Below are positions 1-7,847 of a DNA stretch of 16,563 nucleotides, one piece after another. The position numbers and the translations under genes were made by a program. A model generated the notes under the pieces. That model was not told where the DNA came from. It ran no database searches and worked only from the letters and a program-made list of their open reading frames with translations. Positions within the stretch are counted from its first letter, which is position 1, and every line of letters starts with the position of its first letter. The stretch is from the NCBI GenBank assembly GCA_012515365.1, contig JAAYYM010000357.1:1-16563 (forward strand), written 5' to 3'. The DNA is from Clostridia bacterium. GTDB lineage: Bacteria; Bacillota_A; Clostridia; Lachnospirales; Lachnospiraceae.

Positions 1-1
1 A

Positions 2-151
2 ATTCAGACTGACATTTCCTGGTTTGTTGATAAATTTGATTATCGCAACAAAGACGCCGACTGGAAAAATTCTATGGATGCCATTCCGAGGACCATGCAG
101 AAATTCGCAGGAGGATATCCCTCTGATCCGCCATATAAACCAAGAAAATAA
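2..151 (+). CDS. C-terminal tail of an unrecognised protein (5' end outside window)
   Basis: The frame starting at base 2 is open to a TAA at 149-151 and encodes the last 49 residues of a protein. The tail is hydrophilic and aromatic-rich (SWFVDKFDY near its start) and ends in a Gly/Pro/Lys-rich stretch (GGYPSDPPYKPRK). I see no membrane segment and do not recognise the family. The following gene has its own promoter-like region only a few bases later, so this is probably the end of a separate transcription unit. Because the stretch is short, chance openness cannot be fully excluded. Confidence 0.5.
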   Translation: MQTDISWFVDKFDYRNKDADWKNSMDAIPRTMQKFAGGYPSDPPYKPRK

Positions 152-173
152 TACCATTTGATGAATATTTTTC

Positions 174-224
174 TTGCTATCCCCTTTTCTTTATGTTAAC
201 ATAAAGTTTGACTAATAAAGTCAA
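174..224 (+). promoter_or_regulatory. TetR gene promoter with two back-to-back palindromic operator candidates
   Basis: A candidate -35 TTGCTA (174-179) lies 17 bases before a -10 TAACAT (197-202). An 18-base perfect palindrome, CTTTATGTTAACATAAAG (189-206), covers the -10. A second inverted repeat, TTGACT-5-AGTCAA (208-224), sits at the expected transcription start. TetR-family proteins usually bind palindromes at their own promoter, so autoregulation is the natural inference. Which palindrome is bound, or whether both are, cannot be told by eye. Confidence 0.6.
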
Positions 225-259
225 GCTTGCATGAGTAAACGAAAGGAAGGGTAAGTTAC

Positions 260-898
260 ATGAATCAAAAATTCTTCGATGTTAAGAAGGAGAAGCAGGA
301 TTCCATCATCAATGCAGCATTAAAGGTATTCGGGGAGAATGGATACAAAAGAGCCAGTACAGACGTTATTGTTAAACAGGCGGGCATTTCTAAGGGACTT
401 CTTTTTCACTATTTTATCAGTAAACAAGGATTATTTTCCTTTATCTATGATTACAGTGTCAGATTTATGACTCTTGAAGTAAATCAGACCGTAAAGAAGG
501 ATGAAACAGATTTTTTTGAATTGCAGAAACAGATTGAACAAGCTAAAACACGAGTTATGAAGAATTATCCATATATGCAGCAGTTTTTTGACAGCCTGAA
601 ATTTGAGAATCATCCTGATGCATTATCAGCACTCACACAGGATGATAAGCAAAATGCCATAAAAGAGCTTTATGCAGACTTCTATCAACAGGCTGATCTT
701 ACAAAATTTAAAGAGCATGTAGATGTGTCTTATATCAGAAATATGATCGAATGGTGCTCTGCCGGATTCATGAAAGAAGCATTTTGGGGAAACGATCCTG
801 ACATCGATGCAATGAGCTCAGAGTTTTCTAATTATCTAAAAATGCTACGCGACAATCTATATCGTCCGGAATATCTAACCGAAGATCACCCTACATAA
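260..898 (+). CDS. TetR/AcrR-family transcriptional regulator
   Basis: This 212-residue protein has the normal TetR length and layout. The N-terminal DNA-binding domain shows the family pattern: helix 1 around residues 12-28 (IINAALKVFGENGYKRAS), then a helix-turn-helix at about 32-52 with the typical GISKGLLFHYF recognition-helix region, followed by a KQGLF segment. The rest should be the all-helical ligand-binding and dimerisation domain, which is too variable to suggest a ligand. The ATG at 260 follows a good ribosome binding site (AAAGGAAGG, 242-250). The gene converges on the ABC exporter operon across a 284-base gap, so it could control that operon, but neither operator-like palindrome recurs at the ABC promoter near 5038-5067. 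Autoregulation is better supported. The upstream gene, mostly outside the window, is another possible target. Confidence 0.9.
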   Translation: MNQKFFDVKKEKQDSIINAALKVFGENGYKRASTDVIVKQAGISKGLLFHYFISKQGLFSFIYDYSVRFMTLEVNQTVKKDETDFFELQKQIEQAKTRVMKNYPYMQQFFDSLKFENHPDALSALTQDDKQNAIKELYADFYQQADLTKFKEHVDVSYIRNMIEWCSAGFMKEAFWGNDPDIDAMSSEFSNYLKMLRDNLYRPEYLTEDHPT

Positions 899-908
899 TA
901 AATGAATC

Positions 909-1176
909 AGTTGAGGAGGGTTGCATTTCATAATGCAACCCTCCTCAAAATCTATCGGAAAGAAAACAAAAGCTGATTGGCAAACAATAATTTGCGTTCT
1001 TAGATTGAGTGAAATCCACTCCTTACGCAGACTTACAATCGAAGTTTACTGAGATTGTGTAGCCTGCGTTAGGAGTTAGTTCACGAAGTCGCTGCAAATG
1101 TTTGCAAATCAGCTTTTGTTTTCTAGCTGCATAAATGGTAAAAGGGTCACATTATGAAATGCAACCCTCCTCAACT
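909..1176. repeat. Nested inverted-repeat element between convergent genes (bidirectional terminator and/or MITE-like)
   Basis: The outer arms are a perfect 27-base inverted repeat (909-935 against 1150-1176). The left side also holds a perfect 17-bp hairpin of its own: TTGAGGAGGGTTGCATT (911-927), loop TCAT, complement 932-948. Inside lies a second inverted repeat of 24 bases with one mismatch (962-985 against 1100-1123). Nested within that are ATTTGC/GCAAAT (990-995 / 1094-1099), a 13-base pair with one mismatch (1018-1030 / 1064-1076) and ACAATC/GATTGT (1035-1040 / 1053-1058). The element fills nearly the whole gap between the TetR stop (898) and the ABC stop (1183). No coding frame of note and no clear target-site duplication are seen. 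It probably ends transcription from both sides. A mobile miniature element is possible but unproven. Confidence 0.8.
1142..1168 (-). terminator. Weak terminator-like hairpin after the ABC operon
   Basis: On the minus strand, the right arm of the inverted-repeat element forms AGGGT-TG-CATT, loop TCAT, AATG-TG-ACCCT, followed by TTTTA. The stem has 5 and 4 pairs separated by a two-base mismatch. It lies just past the ABC operon stop codon, so it is the likeliest transcription end. The perfect hairpin at 911-948 lacks a T-run on either strand. Confidence 0.45.
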
Positions 1177-1182
1177 AATTCG

Positions 1183-2961
1183 CTATGAAATATTTTTGAA
1201 TTGTGCCTGATACAAATCGTAGTATGCACCTTTCTTGTCTAGCAGTTCCTGTACAGTTCCCTGCTCCAGAATACCACCTTGATCGATGACAAAGATTCGG
1301 TCGGCCTTTTGTATCGTCGACAGACGATGAGCAATTACGAAAGAAGTTCTGCCTTTAAGCAGAGTCTCAATTCCATCTTGTACCAGCAGTTCTGTCCTTG
1401 TATCTATGCTGGAAGTCGCCTCATCAAGAATCAGTATCTTAGGCATGGAAATCATTGTTCTTGCAAATGCAAGCAGCTGTTTCTGACCGATTGACAAACC
1501 ACCTCCACGCTCCTCTAATACCGTATCATATCCCTTCTCAAGCTTCATAATAAAACCATCCGCATTAACAGCCTTTGCTGCTTCCACAATTTCTTCATCT
1601 GTGGCATCAAGCTTTCCGTAACGGATATTATCTTTAATGGTTCCTGAGAAAAGATAATTGTCCTGCGTCATAATACCCATTTGTTTTCGCAGACTCTCCA
1701 CTCTAACCTCTTTAATATCATACCCGTCTATATAAATATGTCCCTCCTGAATATCATAAAATCTACTGATCAGATTAACGATCGTTGTCTTACCTGCACC
1801 GGTCGGGCCGACAAGCGCAATGGTCTCACCCGGTTTGATTAAGAAACTGACATCGTTTAATATGTTGGTCTCCTGATCATATGCAAAGGATACATGCTCA
1901 AATCTAACTTCTCCCTTAATCGTCGGAAGATCACTGACCCCCTGCTCATCTTCTATTTCCGGTGATGTATCCATAATGTCAAAAATACGCTCGGCACCTG
2001 AAATATTGGTTATCAGCTGATTATAGAAATTTGACAGATTCATAACCGGCGACCAGAACATCGTGATATAGGTTCCAAATGCCATTAATGTTCCTATCGT
2101 TACCTGTTCGATTCCAAGGACCTTGATCGCTACGAAATACAACGATATGGTTCCAAGTCCCCAGCAAAAATCAATGACAGACCCAAATGCATCATTGAGT
2201 CTGACCGCACTGCAAAAAGAATCTCTATGTTCCTTTAACAGCTGATCAAAAGTATCTCTTGTTTCATCTTCCGCAGAAAAGCTCTGTATGATTCTCATAC
2301 CTGCCAGATCTTCATGTAAAAACGCATTTAAATTAGAGGATTTCTTTTTGTGGATCTGCCACCTCTTATGCGAAAATATCTGGATATACCACATTCCCGC
2401 GATCATCAAAGGCAGGCTGATCAGTGCAGCAAAAGCAAGTTTGTAATTTTTGATAAACATGATTGTAACAACCGAACACACTGTAATGAAATCAGGAATC
2501 AATGTTGTCACAGAGTTTCCAAGTACATCTTTAAGTGCATTTACATCACCAATGATCCTTGCGAGCACCTTACCGGTCGGCCTGCTGTCGAAAAACTGAA
2601 ATCCCAGTTTTTGAATATGCGTATATAATTCCTGTCTGACACTCAGCAGGATCTGATTTGTCACCTTAGCCATGATACACATACGAAGCTTAATTAACAA
2701 AACCATGGTAACATTGATCACAACTGCAAAAATACCAAGATGTAACAAACCGTTAAAATCACGTTACTTTATGTAATGGTCGATTGCCTCCTCGATCAAT
2801 AGTGGATTGATCAGCGTAACAGCTACACAGACTGCCATTATAATGATTACAAATACAATCTGCAGTTTATATGTGAGTAAATATCGGAACAATCGAAGTA
2901 ATGTCTTCATTTTTGACACTTCTATTGTCTTTTCATCACTTTTAATTGAATTTATGGGCAT
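1183..2961 (-). pseudogene. Second ABC exporter half-transporter (consensus ATPase subunit), interrupted by an in-frame TAA
   Basis: Ignoring one stop codon, the frame from ATG 2961 to TAG 1183 is continuous and encodes about 592 residues, the usual length of a fused TMD-NBD half-transporter. A TAA at 2764-2766 (codon 66) cuts it after the first membrane helix. Reading resumes in the same frame with no shift, so a single substitution such as CAA to TAA explains it. In the reconstructed protein the ABC transmembrane domain covers about 17-320. The ATPase domain follows, with Walker A GPTGAGKT (about 385-392), degenerate signature LSIGQ (about 489-493), Walker B ILILDE with the catalytic Glu (about 514) and the H-loop His in IAHR. 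The start at 2961 follows AAAGGGG, 32 bases after the upstream partner. The TTG at 2748 could restart translation but has no ribosome binding site and would lose helix 1. A sequencing error remains possible. Confidence 0.85.
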
Positions 2962-2993
2962 ACATGCACCCCTTTCTTAAGTATCACCATCAT

Positions 2994-4724
2994 CTATGCG
3001 ATAGTAGCTAAATAGTCTCCGTATTGTGCCATATAGGTCAAATGATAAATTCCCTTTTTGGCAAGTAATTCTTCATGAGTACCACGTTCAACAATGCGTC
3101 CCTCATCCAGAATAATAATTTCATCCGCATTTCTGACAGCGGATATTCTATGTGCGATAATAATTTTTGTTGTTGATTTAAGAGATGCCAATGAACGCTG
3201 TATCTCATGTTCCGTCTCCATATCAAGAGCTGAAGTTGAGTCATCCAGCACAAGAATTGGAGCTTTCTTCGCAATGGCACGTGCAATTGAAATCCTTTGT
3301 TTTTGTCCACCTGAAAGACCAACTCCACGTTCTCCGATTACTGTCTCATATTGATTCTCCAGATTCTCAATAAAGTCAACAGCCTGTGCATCTGTAACCG
3401 CACGGCGGATCGTCTTAAAATCAACATAATCTCTCTTTCCTAACTTAATATTGTCTGTAATGGTGTCAGAAAACAGAAAGACATCCTGCATAACCAGTGA
3501 AATACTCTTCCTAAGCTCATTCAAAGACAAATTCTTGATGTTCACTCCATCCAGATAAATAGCTCCTTCAGATCCATCATACAGTCTTTGTAGAAGACTG
3601 ACGATAGAAGATTTTCCTGCTCCAGTTGCGCCCATGATTCCTATGGTCTTTCCAGGTTCAATGTGAAAATTAATATCAGCAAGAATGTTCTTTTTATCTT
3701 CTTTATGGTAGCTGACATGCTCAAATCTGATATCTCCTTTGACAGTTCCAAGTTTAACCGGATTTTCTTTCTCAGTAATCGTTGGCGTTTGTGCATAAAT
3801 TGCTTTAAATTTTTTATTGGAAGCACGCGCTGCAGATAATTCATTTGTCAGCCATCCAAGCATCTCCATTGGCCAGACAATATTATGTGAATACTCAACA
3901 AAAGCTCCCAGCTCACCCAAAGTCATCTCATCACCGATTACAAAGTAGCCCCCCAGAATCAAAGCTGAGATCGGCAAGAGTCTGGTAACAAACTGAAACA
4001 GTGGAAAGTATTTTACATACACACGCGACTGCTTCATATTCAATTCATAGTAGCGGCTATTGTGAGATAAAAACTTTGAAATCTCATGTTTTTCCCGTGC
4101 AAATGCTTTTACGGTACGCACCCCTGCAAGATTTTCTTCCGCAACTGTATTCAGCTTCGCATTTTCTTCACTGATTTCTCCGTAAATTACACCCAGCTTT
4201 CGCTCCATGATAATTGCAAATACCGCTACCAATGGTAGTGCAATCGTCGGAATGATCGCTAATTTCACATTAGTCTGGTACATACAAAATAGCGCGATAG
4301 AAGTATGAATACATACCTCAATGATCAGCATCCCGACAAAGCCAAGCGAATTCCAAATTCGGTCAACATCATCCTTTACTCTCGCCATTAATTCTCCGGT
4401 ATTATTCTTGTCAAAAAAGTCCATTGACAAACTCTGAATATGTGTAAACAGATTACGTCTGATTTCTGTCGCGATTTTTGCAGATGTAGCATCAAACAGG
4501 TATTCTTTACAATACTGACAGATACACCTTCCCACTCCTACAACCAGTATTCCAATCAGTAAAGTGGGCAATAATGAAATCTGTCCGTCTACCACAACCT
4601 TGTCAATAATCAGTCTTGTCAGCTGTGGAGCCAGCATGTCGAGTGACACTGCGATAATCATGCATAATAATGCAAACGCGTATGCCCATTTGTATTTCCA
4701 TATATAACTTGATATCTTTTTCAT
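2994..4724 (-). CDS. First ABC exporter half-transporter (degenerate ATPase subunit of a heterodimeric multidrug-type exporter)
   Basis: This is a 576-residue type IV ABC exporter half: six-helix membrane domain at about 1-310, then the ATPase domain. Visible motifs are Walker A GATGAGKS (365-372), Q-loop Gln413, canonical signature LSGGQ (470-474), Walker B ILVLDD (490-495) and H-loop His525. The usual catalytic Glu after Walker B is Asp495. The neighbouring half has the normal Glu but a degenerate signature. That split is the hallmark of heterodimeric exporters such as BmrCD, LmrCD, PatAB and TM287/288, with one dead and one active ATP site. The start follows AGGAGG in TAAATAGGAGGAAGAAATG. 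It is the first structural gene behind a long leader with an upstream ORF and a terminator. The substrate is not predictable; drug or peptide export from the membrane is the family role. Confidence 0.92.
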   Translation of the reverse strand: MKKISSYIWKYKWAYAFALLCMIIAVSLDMLAPQLTRLIIDKVVVDGQISLLPTLLIGILVVGVGRCICQYCKEYLFDATSAKIATEIRRNLFTHIQSLSMDFFDKNNTGELMARVKDDVDRIWNSLGFVGMLIIEVCIHTSIALFCMYQTNVKLAIIPTIALPLVAVFAIIMERKLGVIYGEISEENAKLNTVAEENLAGVRTVKAFAREKHEISKFLSHNSRYYELNMKQSRVYVKYFPLFQFVTRLLPISALILGGYFVIGDEMTLGELGAFVEYSHNIVWPMEMLGWLTNELSAARASNKKFKAIYAQTPTITEKENPVKLGTVKGDIRFEHVSYHKEDKKNILADINFHIEPGKTIGIMGATGAGKSSIVSLLQRLYDGSEGAIYLDGVNIKNLSLNELRKSISLVMQDVFLFSDTITDNIKLGKRDYVDFKTIRRAVTDAQAVDFIENLENQYETVIGERGVGLSGGQKQRISIARAIAKKAPILVLDDSTSALDMETEHEIQRSLASLKSTTKIIIAHRISAVRNADEIIILDEGRIVERGTHEELLAKKGIYHLTYMAQYGDYLATIA

Positions 4725-4760
4725 TTCTTCCTCCTATTTAGTAAAACGATAAACTTGCCG

Positions 4761-4794
4761 TAAATAAAAAACGTGATGTCAGGAGACACCACGT
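4761..4794 (-). terminator. Intrinsic terminator (attenuator) in the ABC operon leader
   Basis: On the minus strand the 10-base arms ACGTGGTGTC (4794-4785) and GACATCACGT (4780-4771) pair fully, counting one G-U, around the loop TCCT. A T-rich tail, TTTTTATTTA, follows (4770-4761). The hairpin lies between the leader ORF and the first structural gene, 36 bases ahead of that gene's ATG. It would therefore end transcription early unless something blocks it. Confidence 0.85.
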
Positions 4795-4817
4795 CAAATA
4801 AGCAGAAATAATACTAT

Positions 4818-4861
4818 GACCGCTTCAAACAGCGGTTTTTCTTCTCAAACACACTGCGGTC
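4818..4861 (-). promoter_or_regulatory. Alternative hairpin region overlapping the leader ORF stop codon
   Basis: On the minus strand, GCGGTC (4823-4818) can pair with either of two upstream segments. One is GACCGC (4861-4856), whose first two bases belong to the leader ORF's TGA stop. The other is ACCGC (4836-4832), which gives a compact hairpin extended to ACCGCT/AGCGGT. A ribosome paused at the end of the leader ORF would cover the first partner and force the second pairing. This is the kind of switch that attenuators use, but I could not identify the antiterminator itself by eye. Confidence 0.55.
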
Positions 4862-4976
4862 AAAAAATACTATTAACTCCATGACAGAGGTAATCTCTTG
4901 TTATTAAACTATAGTCATGTGCTGTTATACGAACTGTTACAGTATCGCTATAATGAATTAAGTTAATGCTATACAT
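4860..4976 (-). CDS. Leader peptide (38 aa) of the ABC exporter operon
   Basis: A short ORF starts at ATG 4976 and ends at TGA 4862-4860. The peptide begins MYSINLIHYS, continues DTVTVRITAH and ends CHGVNSIF. Its ribosome binding site, AAAGGAGG with the AGGAGG core at 4984-4989 and a 7-base spacing, is among the best in the window. The start lies about 55 bases after the predicted transcription start. The stop overlaps one arm of an alternative hairpin, and an intrinsic terminator follows. In Bacillus subtilis, the leader peptide BmrB works this way for the heterodimeric exporter BmrCD: drugs that slow ribosomes relieve termination. The same role is inferred here from position; I do not recognise the peptide sequence itself. 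Confidence 0.75.
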   Translation of the reverse strand: MYSINLIHYSDTVTVRITAHDYSLITRDYLCHGVNSIF

Positions 4977-5037
4977 ATAATTACCTCCTTTCAAAAAATT
5001 CACACAATCAGTTACTCATTTTTACAACTTATCTACC

Positions 5038-5067
5038 AGAATAGTACAATCCCACAGGATTTGTCAA
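5038..5067 (-). promoter_or_regulatory. Promoter of the leader/ABC exporter operon
   Basis: On the minus strand a perfect -35 TTGACA (5067-5062) is followed after 18 bases by -10 TATTCT (5043-5038), with TGTAC just before the -10. The spacer holds a small inverted repeat, AATCC-TGTG-GGATT. The predicted start near 5031 gives a leader of about 305 bases before the first half-transporter, long for this genome and consistent with attenuation control. No similarity to the TetR-region palindromes is seen. Confidence 0.8.
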
Positions 5068-5136
5068 CCCTTCTTTTTAAATTTTTTTCAAAAAATGGAT
5101 TCGGACAATTACGAAACTCATAATCTTACGAATCTA

Positions 5137-7794
5137 TTACCTGATATATTTTTCTTCAAAAGCACTTCTTTGCATCGGACGGTCAAAATAGAATCCTTGC
5201 ACCATTCTGACACTCATGTCTTCAAGAATCTTATACTGTTCTCTGGTTTCCACGCCCTCTACACATATTTTAACACCAATTGCAGCTGCCAATTCCCCGA
5301 CCATTTTAATAAAGGATTGCAGATACTGATCCTCTGCAAGCTCAGCTACAAAGCTTTGATCAACCTTAATCACATCAAGCGGAATTTCTCTGATATGATT
5401 CAGGGATGAATATCCTGTTCCAAAATCATCAAGTGCAATCCTGACACCAAGCTTCTTAATATTGCTTAGAATCTCTTTCATTCTTGCCATATCATTAATT
5501 GCCAGACTCTCCGTAACTTCCAATGTTAAATTACGCGGATTGATTCCTGTTTCCTTCAGGGTATGCTCAATAGAGTCAACAATATCAGTCTGTAACAGCT
5601 GCACTACAGATAAATTGACATTTACCTTGTAGTAAGGATGACCATTTTCATTCCAGGATTTGCATGCCTGACAAGCTTCCTTTAGCACATAATTTCCGAT
5701 TGGATTGATCAATCCCAGGTATTCCGCTAATGGAATGAATTCCGCCGGTGAAACAAATCCTAATTCTGTAGAATTCCATCTGATCAACGCTTCAGCACCT
5801 GTACATGGAGTTCCTTCCTTACGAATATCTATGATCGGCTGATAGTAAACTTCGAATTCTTTATAATTATCTGATGTTGCATCACGCATATTTTTTTCCA
5901 TGTCCAAACGTTTATTAGACGCAGAATCAGCATTTTCTGCATAATAGGCAACTCTGTTTTTTCCACTCTTTTTGGCTTCATACATAGCAATATCTGCCTT
6001 TTTGATCAGGTCCTGCGTTGTCTCGCCCTCATCCGGAAAGGTTACGATACCCATGCTAGTCGTGCAATAATAATCCGCACCCTTTAAAAACCATGGCTTA
6101 TTAAAAACAATTCTGATTTCTTCAATAATGTTGGTAAACCGCTCATAACTACTCTCCGGAACAATGATGACAAATTCATCTCCGCCCATACGATAGCATG
6201 TATTTTCAATCCCCTCAATCCTTCTCAGACTATGTGAAATTGCTTTTAACAGCACATCTCCATACTGATGTCCAAGTCCGTCATTGATATGTTTAAAATC
6301 ATCCAGATCCAGATACAAAAGTGCACCCTTTCCCGATTTCTGTTTTGCCTCGTCCACATAGCATACCAGATCTCGTTCACAGCACATACGGTTATAGAGT
6401 CCGGTCAGGAAATCGTTATTGGCCTGCTGTTCGATTTTTTGCTGATACAATTTTTTATCAGTAATATCAAAAATGGCACACAACGATACCTTTCTTCCAT
6501 CCACCCACTGAATGTAAGTATAATGAAGGTCATACCATCTTCCCTTCTTCGCATGATGGATCTCTAGGTAAGAATCACTGACCCTGGTTTTACGTCCCTG
6601 CTCCAACAGCTGGTCAATCGTACCCTCTTTTATTTCTGTTTCAAATGTATTCTTAAAAATCCTGTTTGCAAACAAGACTTCTCCTGTTTCCAGATCACGC
6701 ACATAAATCGCACTTCCGACATTATCTAAGATTGCTTCTAATGATGCGTAAGAACTTGCAAGTGAGTTCTTTTGTATTCTTCTTGTCAAAATACTTTGCA
6801 GAATTTTTGTGACATCTCCTAGGAATTTAACCTCATCAAGCTCCCAGTTTCTCTCACATCGTGTTTCCAAAAAGATTGCATACATAGCTGCAGCACCGTT
6901 AATCATAATAGGGATCACGATCAATGCCTTCACACCATAATGCATTAGATTTCTTTTTGCACTATCAAGAACTTTAGTTTTTGTAGAGATCACCGTGACC
7001 TTATCCGAGAAGGAAGACATACTCTCTGAATCAAGATCCGTCAGTGAACTAAGCAAAGACGGAGCATCACTGCTTTCCCATAATGCAATCGTTTCCATTC
7101 CGATTGTATGTTTGCATTTTCTTGCAATATATGCATGACTAAGCTCTATAAAGGTACCTGACAGCTGCATAATTTCAGTTGCAATCTGTTCAAAGCTCGA
7201 CTCACTTTCCAAAAGCTGCACTACGTCTGTCATAATCTCACTTCTACGAAGTTCACGGCTCATTTCCTGCTCAGACGTTCTGCTTCTGACAGATTCCGTT
7301 TTTGCTTTCAGGGCACTCATTTTATAATCTAAAATCTTTAAGGAAGCATTTCTGAGCAGATCCATTCTACTCACAAACCCTTCCTGTGATACTTTCGTTG
7401 TGAAGTTTAGTGCGTCATTCTCTCCTTCAGGTTTATCATCAAAAATAGCACAAATAAACCAGTTAATAACTGGTCTGCCAACAGCTCTGACTGACATACT
7501 TGCAATTTTGACGTTGGAATACTTCGTATCCTCAACAACCTGTTCTTCGATAGAAGCCCCTGTAACACGCTTGATTACATTTTCGACCTGGTTTCTATCT
7601 AAAATACCGAGAATTCTATCCACTTCGTCAGTTTTACCTGACATTTCCGTAATTCTTCTTCCATCTGCATCGGTGCAATACAAAAAAACATTTGCTACCT
7701 TGGAAAAATAATCCTGTAGTTTTTGTATTTCATTTACATCAATCAGACCAGTAGAGAAAAAAGAACTACGGCTCTGCTCATCCACAGCAGCCAT
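5137..7794 (-). CDS. Multidomain c-di-GMP enzyme: N-terminal sensor, GAF, PAS, GGDEF, EAL
   Basis: The 885-residue protein makes and/or breaks cyclic di-GMP. Residues about 12-120 form a sensor resembling the start of PocR-type domains (LIDVNEIQKLQDYF) but without their usual Cys residues. A coiled linker (about 140-190), a GAF-like domain (about 195-340) and a PAS-like domain (about 350-450) follow. The cyclase domain has an intact GGDEF (537-541) with D505 in its upstream HINDGLGH motif; no RxxD inhibitory site lies at the usual place before it. The EAL domain keeps all recognised phosphodiesterase residues: E668 (EAL), N727, E759, D789/D790 in the LDDFGTGYSS loop, K810, E846 and Q866. No membrane helix is evident, so it should be cytosolic. 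ATG 7794 follows AGGGAG with 6-base spacing. Its net direction is unknown. Confidence 0.93.
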   Translation of the reverse strand: MAAVDEQSRSSFFSTGLIDVNEIQKLQDYFSKVANVFLYCTDADGRRITEMSGKTDEVDRILGILDRNQVENVIKRVTGASIEEQVVEDTKYSNVKIASMSVRAVGRPVINWFICAIFDDKPEGENDALNFTTKVSQEGFVSRMDLLRNASLKILDYKMSALKAKTESVRSRTSEQEMSRELRRSEIMTDVVQLLESESSFEQIATEIMQLSGTFIELSHAYIARKCKHTIGMETIALWESSDAPSLLSSLTDLDSESMSSFSDKVTVISTKTKVLDSAKRNLMHYGVKALIVIPIMINGAAAMYAIFLETRCERNWELDEVKFLGDVTKILQSILTRRIQKNSLASSYASLEAILDNVGSAIYVRDLETGEVLFANRIFKNTFETEIKEGTIDQLLEQGRKTRVSDSYLEIHHAKKGRWYDLHYTYIQWVDGRKVSLCAIFDITDKKLYQQKIEQQANNDFLTGLYNRMCCERDLVCYVDEAKQKSGKGALLYLDLDDFKHINDGLGHQYGDVLLKAISHSLRRIEGIENTCYRMGGDEFVIIVPESSYERFTNIIEEIRIVFNKPWFLKGADYYCTTSMGIVTFPDEGETTQDLIKKADIAMYEAKKSGKNRVAYYAENADSASNKRLDMEKNMRDATSDNYKEFEVYYQPIIDIRKEGTPCTGAEALIRWNSTELGFVSPAEFIPLAEYLGLINPIGNYVLKEACQACKSWNENGHPYYKVNVNLSVVQLLQTDIVDSIEHTLKETGINPRNLTLEVTESLAINDMARMKEILSNIKKLGVRIALDDFGTGYSSLNHIREIPLDVIKVDQSFVAELAEDQYLQSFIKMVGELAAAIGVKICVEGVETREQYKILEDMSVRMVQGFYFDRPMQRSAFEEKYIR

Positions 7795-7847
7795 AAAGTG
7801 CTCCCTCTGGAAATATGAATTTCCTGTTATTCATCTCGTCTTTTTCC

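Noticed and set aside
909..1176. Insertion sequence with transposase
   Set aside because: At 268 bases it has no coding frame of note and no clear target duplication; only a non-autonomous element is conceivable.
1279..1494. Plus-strand ORF opposite the ABC ATPase domain
   Set aside because: It is antisense to a strongly conserved NBD region, has no ribosome binding site and encodes no recognisable family; a shadow frame.
2746..2766. Programmed recoding (frameshift or stop read-through) at the TAA in the second half-transporter
   Set aside because: The frame does not change, TAA is the least leaky stop, and no slippery site or downstream stem is evident. A point mutation or sequence error is simpler.
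4819..4840. Plus-strand terminator ACCGCT/AGCGGT with T5
   Set aside because: It has the right shape on the plus strand, but no plus-strand gene reads into it; it is more sensibly part of the minus-strand leader switch.
4761..4976. Classical metabolite riboswitch in the ABC leader
   Set aside because: I recognise no riboswitch core in it; the strong leader ORF and the stop-overlapping hairpin fit translation-coupled attenuation better.
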